Source: CAZIVE01 sp964542435
Lineage (GTDB): Bacteria > Bacteroidota > Bacteroidia > Bacteroidales > Tannerellaceae
DNA: 14,958 bases
Assembly (NCBI GenBank): GCA_964542435.1
Contig: CAZIVE010000066.1
Span: 1 to 14,958, forward strand
Direction of reading: 5' to 3'
Each line of letters begins with the position of its first letter. Positions within the stretch are counted from its first letter, which is position 1. Made by a program: the position numbers and the translations under genes. This document shows, in pieces, positions 14,408 to 14,958 of the stretch. A model generated the notes under the pieces. The model worked only from the letters and a program-made list of their open reading frames with translations, did not search any database and was not told the DNA's origin.

Positions 14408-14958
14408 ATTCGACAAACCTTATCGTACCTTCTTGGATAAACGCATCTCTTTCAATGTTGTTTTGCTCATTTTGCATTCATTTAATTTATTGATAGTTAT
14501 TGCTGTCCAGGTAAAAAGGAAAGATGAGGAAAAATAAAAGGGCTGAACTCAGAATAGAATCCAGCCCAAATTTTGTCTCTTTATTTCCAACACAAAACAG
14601 AACCATAATAACAAAACCCTTATGTATAACATCGATATCTACAGTTTTTGCTAAAACCCCGAAAAGGTTTGACTTGACCTCATCGCTCTATACGATATTA
14701 TTCCGCCAGGACCTTCCTCTTTTGATTACAAGACTTACTTTTTTCCTTTGAATGGCTTTCAATTGATTCAGACGCCCGTTATTGTCTATTCAAAGAATTG
14801 CTGAACAGCAATATGTTATTCCATTTTTGCTTCCCTGAATATTATTTTATAGTAAAAAAAGGATCAAGCCTTCGAAAGTTTACATTTTGTCACTAAATAG
14901 CCTCATATCATCTGTCAGATTGTCCACTATGGAATCATCTTCATAGATACGAAGACGA
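14408..14958. other. Right-end intergenic region, no supported gene
   Basis: This stretch of 551 bp is AT-rich and has no ORF with protein-like composition. It holds the GGGCTG/CAGCCC hairpin at 14540-14567 and a 16-bp palindrome ATTGCTG-AA-CAGCAAT at 14797-14812. I recognise no tRNA, rRNA, tmRNA or RNase P RNA. A small RNA gene is possible but unproved. Confidence 0.5.
14531..14567 (-). terminator. Terminator-like hairpin, better oriented for the minus strand
   Basis: The stem GGGCTG (14540-14545) / CAGCCC (14562-14567) has a 16-nt loop. On the minus strand it is followed by CTTTTATTTTTCC, a good T-rich tail. On the plus strand it is followed only by AAATTTTG. It could still end the DUF1349 transcript, but the tail points to a minus-strand transcript from the right, where no ORF is seen. 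Confidence 0.45.

Noticed and set aside
14524..14751. Plus-strand 75-codon open frame after the DUF1349 gene
   Set aside because: Runs through the terminator-like hairpin, has low-complexity Ser/Thr/Leu composition and matches no family I know; treated as non-coding.

Overview
The window looks like chromosomal DNA from a Bacteroidales member (Bacteroidaceae/Prevotellaceae-like). The signs are a SusC-type TonB-dependent receptor with an N-terminal carboxypeptidase-regulatory-like domain paired with a surface-type lipoprotein, a TPR lipoprotein with a histidine-kinase-like C-terminus, a LuxR/DUF1349 pair, near-absence of Shine-Dalgarno sequences, and several matches to the Bacteroides-type promoter (-7 TAnnTTTG, -33 TTTG). 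No database search was run; all family calls come from motif recognition.

Layout. (1) 28-326: degenerate tandem array with an exact 41-bp period, non-coding. (2) 387-4387, minus strand: a tightly overlapping four-gene envelope-glycan operon, transcribed as ArnT-like GT-C transferase, GT2 polyprenyl-phosphate glycosyltransferase, tandem lipid-A-synthase-N-domain membrane protein, and UDP-glucuronate 4-epimerase-like SDR enzyme. The set suggests a pathway from nucleotide sugar to lipid-linked sugar to periplasmic transfer, possibly decorating lipid A with galacturonic acid. (3) 4534-6318, plus, divergent: a TPR lipoprotein with one internal membrane helix and a kinase-like domain that seems to lack the phospho-acceptor histidine. 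(4) 6477-7215, plus: a zeta-toxin-like P-loop kinase overlapping a small acidic-N-terminus ORF, with a palindrome next to its promoter and a strong terminator. (5) 7282-7560: convergent intergenic DNA holding a large 81-bp inverted repeat built on two AACCATGGTT palindromes. (6) 7564-11965, minus: TonB-dependent receptor followed by a secreted beta-helix-like lipoprotein, with no SusD. (7) 12275-12346, minus: initiator-type tRNA-Met(CAT) with a very good promoter and terminator. (8) 12347-14958: visibly more AT-rich DNA holding a LuxR-family regulator (minus) divergent from a DUF1349 lipoprotein (plus); their shared 88-bp region carries a good promoter with a dyad over the -33 element. The last 550 bp have no convincing gene.

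Most interesting leads are the 41-bp array, the zeta-kinase/small-ORF module with its palindrome, the 81-bp inverted repeat, the putative pseudokinase lipoprotein and the lipid A/galacturonate-type operon.
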